Assembly: GCA_002633005.1 (NCBI GenBank) | Contig: NMRA01000102.1 | Coordinates: forward strand, 59,642 to 111,207 | Direction: 5' to 3' | DNA length: 51,566 nucleotides | DNA from: Phoronis australis | Lineage: Eukaryota > Phoronida > Phoronidae | Shown here: piece by piece, positions 1 through 12,400 of the stretch | Numbering within the stretch: position 1 is the first letter of the stretch | Layout: every line of letters begins with the position of its first letter | Position numbers and translations under genes: made by a program | Notes under the pieces: model-generated | What the model was told of the DNA's origin: nothing | Database searches by the model: none | The model's input: only the letters and a program-made list of their open reading frames with translations

Positions 1-910
1 ATTTTGGGAACTGAAATAGGGACTGATCGAAGAAAAAGTTTCATAACGGGAGTATTTGTTCGAGTTGGAAGGACTTAAACACATCGACAACCTCCTAAGG
101 TGTTCCTCTATGCGCAAAAGGTATTTATAACAACGTGACTTTGATGGTTTAGTCGGTGCGAGGCATAATTCGCCGAAAAGCTTCCGGCGTACAGAGCGCC
201 TATAGCCTCTCCATCGCCTCTGCTTCGGGCCAACAGAGGCGATGGTCATTGCCTAAATTTTGGTCTAAGACAAATTTGTCTTAAGTTAGCCCAATTTTGG
301 TCTAAGTTAATAGTTTCATGAAAAGGTTCCCAGGTGCTGGGCACCTATTTAATGTAGTTGTAATGTTGACAATAGATTTTTTTACCTGTGATTTCTGTCA
401 TTTTATCTGAATTAGTTGACCAAGTATTTCTAAAGAAAATGCATAGTTATCTCACAATTGTATGTTAAAATATTAGAGATAAAAATTTCAGTGTATACTT
501 GTACTTTTCATTTTGTTTTTACATTACGTAGATTGAAACAAAATTTTTTATTTATTTTATTTGTTTATCAATTAGATTCATTCATTCGGTCTGTGTAATG
601 ACCCTCTTTTATTGTTTTGATTATACTTGGAAAATAAATCCGTCCGTAAGATACCTGTATTGGTTCCATTGGGTTTTTGAAACGCTGGTCTGAATGACCA
701 ACTGCTTAATTAATTCCGGTCCCCAAAAAAATTGCACGTCATTTCCTAAGCTGACTTTCTTGGATGAAAATTGAAGCAAAGACGTATGACCTATGTCAGA
801 TAATATACATTAACATGTAGCTCTGTTTTTTCCACTTGTTTTTTCGATCGTTTAACTCAAAATTTCAAGTTTGTGGTTGTTGTGTGTATAAGTAAAAACA
901 ACTTAGAGAC
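1..910. other. AT-rich flank without a recognisable gene
   Basis: No reading frame with coding character was found here on either strand. The stretch holds a 12-bp-arm hairpin at 211-245, a perfect 16-bp palindrome at 267-282 and two copies of the phrase ATTTTGGTCTAAG near 257 and 294. The rest is AT-rich. It would be downstream of, or an intron in, the candidate minus-strand gene whose first exon may start at 1062. Confidence 0.5.
211..245. other. Perfect 12-bp inverted repeat (hairpin)
   Basis: CCATCGCCTCTG at 211-222 is exactly complementary to CAGAGGCGATGG at 234-245 around an 11-base loop. It is GC-rich in an AT-rich setting. It is followed at 267-282 by the perfect palindrome AAGACAAATTTGTCTT. 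Whether it is transcribed is unknown; a transposon end or structured RNA are both possible. Confidence 0.6.
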
Positions 911-1062
911 CTGATATTAAAGAGTTTGAACGTTTTGAACTGTGTTCGACATTTCTTTGTCAACGAATGGTAGGGGGCGTCCTGGTTTCCGTTCATTCTG
1001 TTCTCCGGAAGTAGTATGGCGTCATAGATGGGCGGAAGTTGCAAACCTTGATCACGGTCCAT
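911..1062 (-). CDS. Candidate first coding exon of an unidentified divergent gene
   Basis: On the minus strand an ATG at 1062 sits in an optimal context (CACCATGG) with an in-frame TGA a short way upstream. About 50 codons follow with coding-like composition; the peptide begins MDRDQGLQLPPIYDAILLPE. The exon end is uncertain: the frame stays open to 865, and I place a weak donor (CAG then GTCTCT) at 910/909. I do not recognise the protein. If real, it is transcribed away from the MYCBPAP gene, whose first ATG is about 2.2 kb away. The next exon would lie in 1-900 or outside the window; I saw none. Confidence 0.35.
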
Positions 1063-1083
1063 GGTGAGTTTGTTGGTTTTGAT

Positions 1084-1176
1084 GTACCGTATTCACCGTA
1101 ATAACCGACCAGGGCGCTTAGAAAAGTTCAGTTCAGGGGGGGCGCTTTTTTAACCCAAGGCGGTTGAAACCCGGTC
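1084..1176. repeat. Dispersed GC-rich element, copy A
   Basis: This segment has the phrases TACCGTATTCACC, ACCAGGGCGCTTA and a G-rich run followed by GCGCTTTTTTAACCC. Related phrases recur at 23971-24092, 48120-48250 and 51116-51232. It is the most diverged of the four copies. It lies just upstream of the minus-strand ATG at 1062. Confidence 0.45.
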
Positions 1177-3189
1177 TCCGAAACGGGTGAAATCGGAAGC
1201 TAAGATTCATCAAATTTATGCTCTGTGACATATCTGTAATCTATGGAAGACTTTCAACAAAACTGTGGTGCATTGCAATCAAACTTTGCTGCTAAATTAC
1301 GATCATTTTACAGAAAATTGTGCTGAAATCACCGTCTTTGATATGGCAACCTCAATGCTTGAATAAAAATACTTTCGATTCAAGCAAATTATCTGAAATC
1401 TTCATTAAGTTTTCTAAGTAGCATCCATAAGATTTTTTTTAAGTTTCCGTGGAGTCTGGATTAACGGCAGGTTTAAGTACATATCTGTGCAACATCGTGC
1501 CATCTTCATGTATGATCGGCAGCACGACGAGAAAAATGTCTGGACGAACACACATGCTGTTGTCACATGACTTTTGTTTTGAAGTTCGTCTGCGTTTGTG
1601 AGTAAGCGAACGCGTGCGTGTCACCAGAGTTTGCCAAAGCAAAGACCGTCTTTTGGCCAGAGCCACGCAATCTAACGAGCTAGATCTGATGTGCATTAAT
1701 TGTGTCTAAAGAAATTTGCACAAGCAGCGGGCCTAACCCAGAGCGTGTTTCATTCAGCACTTGCCAGTCTCGTGCTAAAAACGTTCGACATTTGTCTCGG
1801 TAAGGTTCATATTAGTCGCCGTGTAGCTGGATGCGTACGTAGCTACCTGACAACTATTTTTCGGTGTAAGGGTGTGTAAGCATTCACTGTCAGTTGTCAT
1901 TTTATTGGAACTTCGGCTTAAAAACACCAATTATGGTTAATCAAACAATCCATCTCAGGGTGTTAATGAGTTTCATACAGGTGTTGATGTCATAAGGCTT
2001 GTCCACTCGACATATGAAAACCAATATTTTGGTTTATGTTGAATAGTTTGATTTCTGATATAGCATATAAGCATTTCAAGCATACTTAACTGATCTAGCC
2101 CAATGCAATACATGCAAGTGTTCTTTTTCATGTAATTTCTCACAACTGGGTTGAATAGTTATACATTTTTTCACTCAAAGATAATTGCTGAAATTAACAT
2201 TTTTTAAAATTTCCCTATTTCATTACAAATGATGAAAAAATTTGCTGTGTTTTAGGGATGAAATTATGGAATGGCGAATAAAAAATTATAATTTTTTTCT
2301 GCACTTACTAAAGAATTTAAAGCAATGTTTTGTCAGTCGTCGATTTTTTAAGCTTCTGCGACACCAAAAACTGTGGTGTGTGTCTCTATCATATGTGCGT
2401 CCATGTATCGTTCAATGTTTTCCGTCGTTTGCCTTAAGATTGACACGCATCACCATGTGTTACATGAACAAGTCAACTATGGCTGTATTGTATTCAATTC
2501 TCAAGTAAGCCCAATGGTCTATTTTATAAAATGTGTCTTAAAACTTAAGACCGATATTTGGTCTTGCACTCCATGTAACTAGTTCTGAAAAATAATTAAA
2601 TCTCACATGAGCAAAACTGTGGTCTCTGAGACTATAACCACAAGTGCTTGTTACTGAGATAATTTCTATTAATTATTGCTGCACTAGGATGTGCTGTCTT
2701 TTTTACTTGGCTAAACTTCTATTTTGCAGTTGTTCCAAATTTCTGTTCTAGGTCACTTTCATGAAAAAGACCCTTGTAAAGAATTACATTTTTCAAAGTA
2801 TTGTTGAATGACTACTCACAATACCAAAAGCTATGATAAAAAGTCAATATTTTTGTTGAGGAATTTTACAAAAATCCCATTTCCCATCATGCCACGAATG
2901 TTGGTGTAGAGTTGCTTGCAGTTACACTAACTTTTGATACCATGCATAGTTTCTCTGTCTTACCTTCTCTCTTTGTCAGCTATAATCATAATGACAACTT
3001 AAGACTTTGTCAAGATAGATATTCAATATGCTTTGTCAGCTTCTTGGAGATAAATCCAATTTCTCTGCAAGTCAGTCAATTCCTTCAGATTAACAAAGCC
3101 GATTAATGCTTGGTAGAGAATTACTGGATTATAGCTGTCTTGCTACTAATTATTTATTAGATAATTTTGTTCTTGGTAACTATAAGTCT
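1177..3189. other. Upstream DNA with no recognised gene
   Basis: Short open frames occur on both strands (for example around 1439-1696 and 2242-2508), but none has an obvious family, splice sites or codon character. The stretch should include the promoter and any 5' untranslated exon for the start at 3300. I see no decisive promoter motif. Confidence 0.4.
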
Positions 3190-3199
3190 GTTGCTATAG
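3190..3199 (+). promoter_or_regulatory. Possible RFX half-site upstream of exon 1a
   Basis: GTTGCTATAG contains GTTGCT, the complement of the RFX half-site AGCAAC, about 100 bp before the ATG at 3300. Its complement shares the 8-mer ATAGCAAC with a site at 13853 upstream of the alternative first exon. RFX factors drive many motile cilium genes. The second half of the X-box is not matched, so this is only suggestive. Confidence 0.2.
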
Positions 3200-3299
3200 A
3201 CTTCATCAGTTGTCCAACAATCTCAGCACTATAAAGGACAAATTTATTATTGCTGATCACTTTGCTATTTGAAGAATAATACTAGACCAGCGAGCAGAA

Positions 3300-3486
3300 A
3301 TGAAATCGAGTTTCGGCAGTCATTCCGGTAGGAGTCGTAACGGCCGCGACCATTTGTCTCCATTAAAGGAAACCTCATCTAATGCCAGCAGTGCAAGATC
3401 GTCGAGCAGCCGAACTCAGTCTACTTTAGGACAAGAGCTTACTGTGAAATCGGTGCAAGGATCGTTAAGGGCATTCTCCAGACTGA
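3300..3486 (+). CDS. MYCBPAP: MYCBPAP exon 1a (start codon)
   Basis: The ATG has A at -3 and an in-frame TGA about 30 bases upstream, so it is a plausible initiator. It encodes about 62 residues rich in Ser, Arg and Gly, starting MKSSFGSHSGRSRNGRDHLS. The donor GTAATT at 3487 leaves a phase 1 codon base, matching the phase 1 acceptor at 21120. No strong family similarity is expected in this N-terminal tail. The intron to 21120 would be 17.6 kb. It could instead belong to another transcript, but the phase match and strand favour MYCBPAP. Confidence 0.6.
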
Positions 3487-6400
3487 GTAATTACGTTTTT
3501 CATGATTTATTTGATGTTTGGATTATTTTCATGTTGATTGGATATTTGGATTTAATTCAATGACCTTGCCTGTTGCTTGAAGTCACTTGTGATACTCCTC
3601 AGTGTTGGTAGCATATGCGATTGGGAAGTTAGTCTATCATTTTGTATGCATATAGCTCTCATCTATGTCTGGGCAACATGTACATGTGTGGGTGCATATA
3701 GCTCTCATCTATGTCTGGGCAACATGTACATGTGTGGGTGCAATTATTGCCCTCATTTCTTTCTTGGCAACATGTACATACATGGGTGCATATTGCCCTC
3801 ATCTGTCTGGGCGACATCTTCATAATTATGTGGGTGCATATTACCCTCATCTCTGTCTAGGTGACATATACATATGTCGGTACATATTGCCCTCATCTCT
3901 GTCTATTTATTTATTTATTTATTTATTTATTGTGATATTTAAAATGAGGGCGACCTCTTCAGTGATAGCAGTGCTTTCCAAGAGGGCCCTCAATAACAAA
4001 AGTAGTAATGTAATACAATGAAGTAATAAAACAACAATTAAATATACGTGAAAAAGATACAATTAAAACAGGTTGACAATTAAGACAATAAATAAATGAC
4101 AAACAATGGTGAAAATTTAACAAAGAGAGATGAAATGACTCTAAACAGTGAGAGTATTTATGTCAGTGAGAAAAAAAATGACATGATTAAGACAGGTAGT
4201 GTATAAAAAGGTTAGGTAAATTACAGCCACTTTTTAATATTAAGTTTAAAAGTATTTATTGTATTTGACTGTTTAATTTATGGGGTAATAGAATTCCATA
4301 TTGTAGCAGCAGCATAGATAAAAGATCTCTTGCCGGTCTCGGTTTTAATTTTTTTAAGAGAAACTATTCCAGCCATAGAAGAACGTGTAGAATATACAGC
4401 TTGACTGCTATTGAATTTTCGGCTGAGATATGCTGGAGCCAAGCCATTGATACATCTGTACATACAACAGGCACAGAGATATTTTTTTCTTTGTTTTAAT
4501 TTCATAAATCCCAGCTTGGAATACAATTCATCGACCCTGGTGTCCCTAATTTTAGTACCCAGGATAGCCCTAGCGGCTCTATTTTGGATTACTCGGACTT
4601 TGCTAACAAGTGTGTCCAGGGCCCGGTCTCCAATCTCCGTACTCATACTCATACTTGAGATTTCATACTCAAAATCGTGCTCACTGGAGTCTGTACTCAA
4701 AAAAGCGTATCTAATGTCGTATTTCTAGTAGAATCCAAACGTACTCAAATCTGACACTCATACTCGAGTTGCTATGGAACTCTTTATGATGTGAAATGCA
4801 AAATCACGCAAAGCCACGCTGATTCATCGCTCCCTATTGGAATAGACCACCCTAAGAACTAGGCCTACATTATCGTCTGCTGTCGCTACAACTACAAGAG
4901 TATGTCTGTAACGTGGAATTCTGAGTGTTCTGTAATTGTTATTCATTTTTTAGTTTCAATAAATATTCTTGTGCCATTTCTTTGATACATTTGGCAATTA
5001 TTAAGCTTTACTTCTTGAGTTCCTCACACATTCCCGAAAATGTATTAAGAAATATGTAACAGCTTATCACATCATATCTCTGTTGCTGATTTAGTCTTGA
5101 CATAAAACCCATTGCTGTGTAGGCCTACGCTGATGTCAAACTTTGATACTGTATCTTTGTATTGTACCGGGATGTATCAAGTGAGTTGACATTTGGCACG
5201 TGAGTTAAAAAACATTACTTGTGCAGGCTTTCAGAGTTCACCAGTGGCAGTGAACGGGACGAGACGTCTACTTAGAAATCGGCAAACAAAATCTGGAATT
5301 CCATTTGGGGATTGAGGAATTATAGATGATGAGAAATGTACCTGACAGGGAAGCGAACTTTTCTTTAACTTCCCTCCCCTCCTCGTCTTTTGGAAACCCT
5401 ACAAACCGTAGGCACACATACCGAAATAAGGGCAGCACAAACTTCTCACACGACTTTTCCCACAACTGCTTTCGACGCTTGTTATGACTCGCCGACAAGG
5501 GATTACAATGCGCCTGTTGCCAGGAATTGTAGAGGTAGAATGGCGGCCATAACATACAGTGATACGGCGGTTTAATAAGGTGAAGAATAAGAAGATTTAA
5601 GATGAAAACTATTATCTCTGAACTGAAATTGAAGTGCTGAGATACGGTAAGAGGGCTTATTTTTTTAGATTTGCTGTTTTTCTTGGTTCCCTTTCGATAT
5701 TTTGTTCTCTGTCTCGTATTTATTTTCGAGTACGATTTCAAGCACACTGCCATACCAAACTTGAAATTTGAGCATAGACTCCGAATTTTTAATCAAAATC
5801 ATACTCGAAATATAGATGAGATACACTTCAGTTCGAGTACACTTGAAAACTGAGTACGTGCTCGAAATTTCGAGTACACATTTTTCAAGTATGACATTGA
5901 ATACACCAAAGCTGAGTCTGTACTCGAGTTGAGTGTGAGTTTGAGCATGATTCGAGTCTGAGTACAGAGATTGGAGACCGGGCCCTGGTATGTCCGAAAC
6001 CGGTAAACAATAATCAATATGAGGCTGAATAATAGAATGGTAAAGGGTCTTAAGAGCACTGACATTAAGAAATTTGCCTAGATGTTTAAGTATGCCGATT
6101 TTCTTTGATAATTTCGTTGTAATGTGATCTATGTGCATATTGAATTTACGATTGGGATCTAAAATAAGGCCCAAGTACTTAAACTTTTCAACATTCTCGA
6201 TGGGAGAACCGTTAATAGAAAGGGGCAGTTTTTGTTGTTTTAATTTCTGGTGGGTTCCCACCAGCATCGACTTGGAACGTTAAGAGTGAGTTTATTTTGA
6301 TTCAGCCAGTTATGGATAAGGGCTAGCTCATCGTTGAGAGAAGTTTCAAGTTCTTTTACTGATCCAGCTGTGGACATAATTGCAGTGTCATCATCATATA

Positions 6401-9400
6401 AAACTAGGACACTGTTGTGGAGGACAGTAGGGAGGTCGTTAACAAAACCAGTGAATAATAGAGGCCCCAGAATGGAACCCTGAGGTACGCCCATGATTAC
6501 GGTTGAGTAGTGAGAAAGAATGCCACCGTATTTGGTGGCCTGTTTAGGGTCATATAAGTAGTTTCTAAACCAAAGGAGTTGTTTATCATTGACTCCATAA
6601 GACTGTAGTCTCTGTCTAGGTGACATATACATATGTTGGTGCATATTGTCCTTATCTCTGTCTGTGCGTCCAGCACTCAGCATCTGCATCTGTATCCATG
6701 AAACCACTTCAACTATTTTTATGCCTAATCTGCATTTATTTTTGTATGTGGTAAGTCCATTGACAGATCTTTTCAAAAGTTGGTAAATATGTTTGTCTGA
6801 AAGATGTGATGTCACTTGATAAAGTTCAAACTAGGGTGTCGTATTATGTGCCCCTAGTTGCAGTTTTAATGTATTTACTTGATTCTGCATTTTTTTTTGA
6901 AGGATCATTATGAAAATTGGTGAAAGTGCTTCTAAATATCTAAAATGTTCTGCAAAGGATCATAGTGAAATTTGACTGAATAGAGCATTATAGTCAATGT
7001 GATTTGGGTTGGCAGTTTTATTTTCTTGTGCTTTCCTCACTAGTATCTTCCGAGTGCATCGAAGGATTCTACAGTTGCGTTTCTAAGGAGAGCATATCTA
7101 AGGTTTATTTTCAGACAAATCCACTTTGTGCTAGGTACCGTAGTGGCATTTTTAGTTTTGATGCTCTTGCCTCAATATCTACCTTGTTCTGATATCATCT
7201 TTGAATTTTGTATTTTTCTTGTTAATAAGAGTGCTGCAGCTAACATTGGCTTTCCAACAGATCCTACTACCACTGACTAGATGTATCTTTTTCCCACAGA
7301 AATTCAATTGTACTGTAATCATAGAACTAATAAGTTGGGGAATGAAATTGGGGGCCAGAAGAAAACTTGTGATTGAATGTGGGTGAACTGGTGTCAATAG
7401 GAAGTGAGGTTTGTAGGCTAGGGTGAAACAGGAGTTGACTGAGAGGGGAGGGGGTAAAATAGCCAGCCAGCTAGCTGTATGAGGACTATACAGCTAGATA
7501 CCACTGCATGTTAATCTTCCATAGAGCCCCAAATTGCGCACAGCCAGGGTAGTTCTGGTCGTCACCTTGCCATGAAACTTGTATCAACATGTAGCTAAAG
7601 ACCGGACGGGGTGGCGTCTGCTAACAACCAACCATGTCTCTAAGTAAGTGACTTTTTACATCTACAGTTAGCTTGTAGTTGTTATGGAACACCTGTGAAG
7701 ACAAGTAAGATGACTAGCTTTGTAGTCAACGACAGTGCAAGCAGTTGATGAGGTTGGTCGCTGGGCAAGAGCTGTGATTTCATTTTTTATGACTGAAGAA
7801 AAGCTAGAATAGTTATGTAGTTACTGCAACCAAAATTGTCCAGAGGTTCCAAATCTTCAGTTTGGCTATCACCATATTTGCACATTTGTATATATTTAAC
7901 GATTTGAGTTCTAATAAAGATTGAATTTGAACTAATGGCACGTGTAGTTTCGTTTGCTGCGACATGTTTGGTGTAGTTGTACTCTGGAAAATTCAGGGAT
8001 GGGTACACAGTTAACTGAATTTTAAGTTGTTTTGATTCTTCAGTTAAACACAAAATAAAAAGATAGCAACCCTAACCGATAAGCAAAAAAACAAGTAGAC
8101 AGGAGTATTAAAATAAAGAAATGAAAACAGGTAAGAAACATAATTATTTAAAACCAACGTTCCTTTTGTGATGTGGCCCTTTGTCAAGATCAATGCAAAT
8201 TTACTTTTTAGTTTTTTTGTAATATTTCAAATGTACCAGGATAAAACTGCTCTCCACATTGCAGACTTTAACTCTGCAAATACCAGAGAAAAACCATTTG
8301 AGTGTAATAACGTCCACCATTGTTAAGAAAGTAGTGCTAGCTATTACCTTTCCACTTCATTAGCTCAGATCTACATCAATACCAAGGGCATTCAGAATAG
8401 GGATCCTAAAAGTTGTCTGGTGCTTAGGGACTCAGAGTGGTGACCAGTGTAAGTGAAAAATTCTCCACATATGGATGACCGGAATACACAAGAATACAAT
8501 ATGCTATTGCTCAAGCACATTGAAAGATAATCCATTTCTGCCCTGCCCCAGCTGTGTTTAGACCTGTAGTTTAGACTGGAGTAACTGATTGATTGTAATT
8601 CGCTGTACGCCTATCAAACCAGTGTCAAAAACTGGTCACCGCTGCTGCGGTGTCGCTTGCTCCGTGTAAGTCGTGTTTACACACATACTTGCACAGGAGT
8701 AGCTGTTCCATGTTAGCCGTGCCAGGTCAGCTATCTCTCGTGCCAGGTCAGCTGTCTCTCGTGGAAATGCAACTTAATTGTAAGTTGTCCCCAAAGATAA
8801 AATATCATTTACTCCTGAACAACCAGAAGTGTACTTTCTCTTTCCCTGTTACCATTGTTTTAACAAGGGCGGGTGTGCTCCAACTCAATTTTCAATTTCT
8901 TGAATGCATATGGTGTTCTTTTCTATTCCAGTTTTATTTGTTCAATGAAATGTTATGTGTCTTGTACTATTCATTCCTAAATCTTTATGTTTGTAATATT
9001 CTTGATCCAGGGTCAAAACAGTATTGGTGTTTCATTCTTACACTCAGTTCACACAACAACTTGCAGGCTTTCATCAAACACTTACCATCTTAGGCAGCAT
9101 ATAGCCACATTCTCAATGACTTGACTCTTGTTTATTTTCTCCTCTTGATTGGCTCTGGTGACAATTTTAAACAGGTATTGGTAAGGTTATTAAAACATAT
9201 AGGGTTGGACTTATAGCTGAGGTTGAGGCAAAGTTAGTTCTGACTCTACCTTTTCACTCTGTCGTAATTTGAAAGTCAGAATGCAAAGTCCAAAAATTAT
9301 GTGTATTCCTACTCCAAGGAATTCAAAGTTAGCTGTTGGCAAAGAGAAATGGATGACGATCAAACGAAAATCCTTCCGTGTTTTGACGCCAAAAGGTAAA

Positions 9401-12400
9401 TAATACAGTTATTTAAACCTAACCAAAAATGCTACTGATGATTTTGTATTCTTGTGTTTCATGTTAAGCATAATTGTATTTGTTAACAAGACTATGAAAG
9501 GTCTGCAAATTGAAGCTACATGCATTTACTACTACTCAATTTTGTTGTTCTAGGTTGATTTTCTTAGACAAGTGGCAAGCTGTTTATTAGATAGGTGGAT
9601 TGGTCTTCACTGGTGGTTTTCAGTCTTCAGGCAAATAGAATTAGTGAGAAATGAGTTATTAGTATGCAATTATTGACTTTTACTGAGGTAAATATGTGAT
9701 CAAGACCGAGGGGGTGATAGAGATCGGGGAGTGAAGCATTTTGTAAATATGATTTCATCTCCTTAAACAATTTATAGTAGATAGCTACGTATATTTGTGC
9801 TTTTGATCATATGTTGATCACTGATGTTTGGTCAGTCAGTTTTATTTCTCAAAACGTGGACAGAAGATGCTGGGAATGGACAAAGAAAGGAATTTTGGGA
9901 CTCAAAACATTTTATATGCCATCTGAATAGTGTTATTTTGGGACTCAATATCATTTTATATGCTATCTGACTGATATTGTTTGGGTTGTAAAAAAGTATT
10001 TTTGCTACAAAAATGAGTGTGCCCTAGTAACAAAAAATAAAAGATGAAATATTTTAGGCGTGGGGTAAAGTCTCACCCAATATAAGATATGGTATGGTAG
10101 ACAGTATGGTAGACAAGGGATTTTTTCTTTTTTCATAAATAACAAGTACCGCAGAGTAATATGAGACCGAGGTAGGCGGTATAAGGTCATTTATTATGAC
10201 TAATACAATTACAATACAATGAATACAGGTAAATAACATAAAAATGGTAATCTCTGGTAATATAGGCTATAAAAAAGGGCCGGCCACGTGGAAGTACGAG
10301 AGAATAGTGAAAACTTAGAGGTAGAGGGTGGGAAAAAGTGGAAGGCAATCTTTTTTCATGTCATTTTTAGCAAAAATTAGGTTAATTGATTATCCCAGAC
10401 GTATTTTTCACTTCATTACAGCTTTTCGCAACTTAATCAATAATTCATCCTGTACTCCGGAAGTGAGGTTTTGGGAGGCAAGAATTTCGCACCAATTTTT
10501 TTTCATGTAGTCTGACTAAGAGAGCTGTCAAGTCAGTCATTGTTCTACCTCAGTTGTGATTAATTCGGTCGTCGTTTGCTTTTGTTTACGAGTCAGTCAA
10601 CATGCCACACTGTTGCTGCTTACCGGGATGTACTTGTTATCGCCCACAGTCTGTAAGCAGCCCTGCTGCAATGTTGAGTAGTGGGAGTGAATACAGGCTC
10701 AGTTAGACACTGAGTCAGAACAGGACCGTCCATCGTCCAGTGAACAGATTGGTGAGCAAAACATTGATGAGTTTGTTGTGGACTTCTCTAAAGTATTGGA
10801 GCTATTTAGAANTCTAAATCTTTTTTCATCCGTATAATTTTAATTACCGGGGTTAATTAATAAACTCAACATTTCCCTACACTCTTACTGTTTTATTTTT
10901 TGCGGCAGCCAAGGGGGGGCCCGGGCCCCCTGGGCCCCCCCCCTAAATCCGCCTATGCAGCTAATGAGGTGTTAAGGTAATAGCTAGCACTACTTTCTTA
11001 ACAATGGTGGTCCTTATTACACCCAAATTGGTTTTCTCTGGCATTTGCACAGAGTTAAAGTCTGCAATGTGGAGAGTAGTTTTAACTTGGTACATTTTAA
11101 ATCTGACAAAAAGACTAAAAAGTAAATTTGCGTTGATCTTTACAAAGGACCACTTCCCAAAGGAAGGTTGGTTTTAAATATTTTCACACCTGTTTACATT
11201 ACTTTATTTTAATACTCCTGTCTACTTGTTGTTTTTTTTCTTACGGGTTAGTGTTGTTATCTTTTTATTTTGTATTTAAATAAAATATCAAAGCAACTTA
11301 GAAGTCAGTTACGTAATTGCGAACCCATTCCTGAATTTTCCAGATTACAGCTACACCAAACATGTCACAGCAAACAAAACTTCACGTGCCATTAGTTCAA
11401 GTGCAATTTTTATTAGAACTAGAATTATAAAATGTATACAAAAGTGCAAATGGTGATTGCCAAGTTGAAGGTTTGAAACTTCTGGACAAGTTTTGGTTGC
11501 AGTAACTACATAACTATTCTAGCTTTTCCTCAGTCATAAAAATGAAATCACTACAGCTCTTGCCCACTGACCAGCCTCATCCACTGCTTGCACTCTCTCG
11601 TTGACTACAAAGCTAGCCATCTTAGTTGTCTCCACAGGTGTTCCATTACAACTACAAGCTAACTATCGAAATATTGGCGCATGTTCGCGAATAGCAGTTT
11701 TCCAGTTAGTGTACTACTCCTGGAGTAAAGTAGTTCGGCATGCACTGGGCCATAAGTGATGTTTTAAAAGTTATTGACATCTAATTTAGTCACTGTGTGT
11801 TGTTTATAGATGTTTGAATGTAGCTTAGTTGTATGATAAAATAATAATCCACGTGATATTGTTAACTCTGACTAGTGTTTGTAAATCACTAAGTATATCA
11901 ATACGCACAGTCATTCGTATCTTCAATCATACCCAATTTTTGTAGTTTTTGGCTTAATAGTTCATCGATTTTTTAAAATCGAAAACCAATTTGGGATGTT
12001 TTTTCCATCTGATACAGCTGTGGTATTTGTTTTTAACGAAAATTGTTGGTTGTCAGTATGTACAGGCGGAGGTGTTTACTGCAGTTTACGGTTGGGTAAT
12101 TCCACTTAATTGGGTCTTGCTCTCACTGGACAATGCGGTCATCACAACTGAGTCCGACTCTGGCACCGCGCTGTCTTTGATCCTGGTAAAAGCCACTCAG
12201 AAGGACAAGTGGTGAAAAGTCACGCATATCTTTAGAAATGCGTGACTTTCGTGTAAGCGTATTATTCCCGTCATGGTAAGATGGGTCCATATCTCACATA
12301 AATATATTTAAGCTCTGTGCCTAGCTACTATCAGACAATGTTTTGAGGAAATTGTGGGTAAATTCACAACAATATGTTAAAAAGTGAGGAACGGTCAATA

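Larger units (their letters stand above)
8367..10957. other. Spacer between the 700-bp inverted repeats
   Basis: About 2.6 kb with no intact gene. It includes a 21-bp doublet near 8705-8750 (GTGCCAGGTCAGCT), a ~60-bp doublet near 9895-9980 (TTTTGGGACTCAA), a possible THAP-like fragment at 10602-10650, a single N at 10812, and a G/C-homopolymer-rich terminus at 10907-10957. The open frame at 8650-9093 has no recognisable domain. Confidence 0.45.

Noticed and set aside
1439-1696. 85-codon minus-strand frame near the candidate first exon
   Set aside because: It lies upstream of the better-supported ATG at 1062 and shows no recognisable domain or splice boundary.
4278-4700. Host gene on the minus strand
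   Set aside because: The sequence is the C-terminal part of a LINE reverse transcriptase with an (AAAT)n tail and target duplication; the N-terminal end of the frame is transposon sequence.
8650-9093. 147-codon plus-strand frame
   Set aside because: Low-complexity hydrophobic translation without a domain, splice sites or codon signal; it starts in a non-ATG context.
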